Shown here piece after piece: positions 62,780-64,000 of a stretch of 64,000 nt of DNA (positions within the stretch are counted from its first letter, which is position 1; every line of letters begins with the position of its first letter). The stretch is from Hydrangea macrophylla (taxonomy: Eukaryota; Streptophyta; Magnoliopsida; Cornales; Hydrangeaceae). The stretch lies in assembly GCA_033977485.1 (NCBI GenBank), contig CM066994.1, positions 50,369,155 to 50,433,154 of the forward strand. Reading direction: 5' to 3'. The notes below the pieces were generated by a model, which was given only the letters and a program-made list of their open reading frames with translations, did no database searches and was not told where the DNA came from. A program made the position numbers and the translations under genes.

Positions 62780-64000
62780 GACTACAACAAAAAGTGATTT
62801 TTGCAAGGAAAAAATTCTTTGCTAAATGTTGCAATTTCGTGGCTAAAGTATTTAGCAAAAAAAGTCTTTCGTTGCCAAATTTCTTGCTAAAGGTTCGTCT
62901 TTAAAGTCTCTAGCGAGAAAAAACATTTTCCTTGTCAAATCTTAACTTTTAGTTAGGAATTTTTTTCTTTTCTAGTGCTCAATATTTTCGTTGCTAAATG
63001 GCTTGATTCCTTGTCAAAAGTTAAGATTTTTGTATTCAATCTGGACATTTAGCAAGGAAAATATTTCGTCGCTAAATATGTAACTCAAAGGCGAGGAAAT
63101 ATTTTCTTTGCTAAAAGTCGTTTTTAGCATGGAAAAAAAAAATTCCTGCCAGTAGTATTAATCTAAGGCAACGAATTAATTTCCTTGCTAAAAGAGATTT
63201 TTAGCAAATGAAAAATAATTAAAAACTAAAACATCTAGGGTTTTCTCTCCCTTCTTTCTAACTTCTGTGCTCTCCTTGCGGCCGCCCCTTAGGGGCTCTC
63301 CCATCCACCATGAGAGAGGCCTCTAACAATAATATGTCCCCTGTTGTTGTGAGGGGGTTTGTTCCTCTTGTTGGGGGTTTTGTCCCTTCTTGTTGAGAGT
63401 TTGTTTTGCCTTTTGTTTGGTTTGGTTTATTGATATATGGAGCTAGATCTCTTTGTCTTCGTATTCCGTGGTTGGATCTGGCCCTCTCCACACTGATCTA
63501 CTTTAGATTTGTTGTTTGTTAAGCCATTCTTTGTAGTCACGGTGGTTTTGAAGCTCGAATCTTTGTTGTGGTTGTTGGTAGCTTTCTCCTTCAGACGGCT
63601 CAGTGTTTGGGCTATGCCACAATCCGCGATATCATAGTTTTAGAGATTGCAGTACAAACCAAAAGATTGCTATGACTTATCATGTCTTTTTTTCCTTCTT
63701 ATGTTTATATTTGTTCCTTGTGAACTTGCCTTTTGTAAAATGGAATTTTCATGCTTTACGATAAAAAAAATATTTTTAAAATAGTTCATTGGCAATTGTA
63801 TTCATCAAAGGCAAGGAAATAATTTCCTCACTAAAAGTGGTTTTTAACGATGAAAAAATATTTCCTTGCTAATTTTGTTCTTCTAAGGCAAGGAATTAGC
63901 AACCTAACTAAAAGTAACCCACCAATACCTGCCCAATCCAATATTTATTATTAATCCTCTAATATTTCAAAACATGTCCAATGTACGAATTATAGATAAA
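62780..64000. mobile_element. CACTA-like element, one end, running off the window
   Basis: GACTACAACAAAAAGTGATTTTTG at 62780 is one base away from the common CACTACAA..AAAA type terminus. Next come many copies of TTTAGCAAGGAAAA and its inverse (TTTCCTTGCTAAA) from 62800 to 63220 and again at 63780-63900, the subterminal repeat style of CACTA elements. Between them 63230-63770 is less repetitive and includes a minus-strand ORF (63258-63491) without family features. The other end is outside the window. Confidence 0.55.

Overview
This window is plant nuclear DNA, probably from a large-genome eudicot. It shows spliced genes with long introns, densely nested LTR retrotransposons (Ty3/gypsy of the Tat and Athila types, and Ty1/copia), a CACTA transposon, many MITEs, a tRNA-derived SINE and a miniature TRIM element. 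I see no bacterial-type operons, rRNA genes or functional tRNA genes.

Left 41 kb: one nested transposon complex. A CACTA element (about 1010-40806; 15-bp perfect terminal inverted repeats, 3-bp TTA target duplication) sits in an LTR-like repeat. A sibling copy of that repeat at about 41266 keeps the unoccupied target site. Without its nested guests the CACTA is about 5.7 kb. It carries exon-like gene fragments (36.5-40.3 kb), including a splice-compatible two-exon fragment of an ACHT-type thioredoxin-like protein, so it looks like a gene-capturing (Pack-type) CACTA. A decayed Tat-type gypsy element (1716-35785, TTAAC target duplication) is inserted in it. The Tat pol region is in turn interrupted by a 3.26-kb solo LTR (4610-7872, AGAGG duplication) and by an 18-kb block (8979-27240) flanked by two diverged 2.24-kb direct repeats. 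The block holds a gag-only element with two hierarchical minisatellites (14.0-16.3 kb), split by a minus-strand solo LTR (10519-12011, TTTGG duplication), and an Athila-like element (16322 to about 27240) that lacks its 3' LTR.

The most unusual structure is in the Athila-like element. An array of eight near-palindromic GGATCGATCC boxes in four pairs lies upstream of the LTR TATA box (16550-16815). An array of the same architecture lies between integrase and the env-position ORF (23940-24205). It is followed by a pyrimidine-rich leader, a good splice donor, a 680-base intron, a good acceptor and an ATG. This suggests a second, internal, spliced transcription unit for the 3' ORF.

Middle: tandem LTR-like units (40807-42050) and a 5'-truncated copia element (about 42060-44765) whose 171-bp 3' LTR ends 60 bases before the start codon of the only host gene.

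Right 19 kb: a WSD1-like wax ester synthase/diacylglycerol acyltransferase gene on the plus strand (44826-60278), five exons joined by phase-0 introns, about 480 codons, with the HHxxxDG motif. Its last exon carries an 18-bp tandem duplication and an apparent one-base frame problem at the usual acceptor. The introns hold the TRIM, the SINE, many MITEs, a Stowaway-like element and several tandem repeats. Downstream lie two large inverted-repeat elements (one in intron 4) and, from 62780, a probable end of another CACTA-like element that runs off the window.
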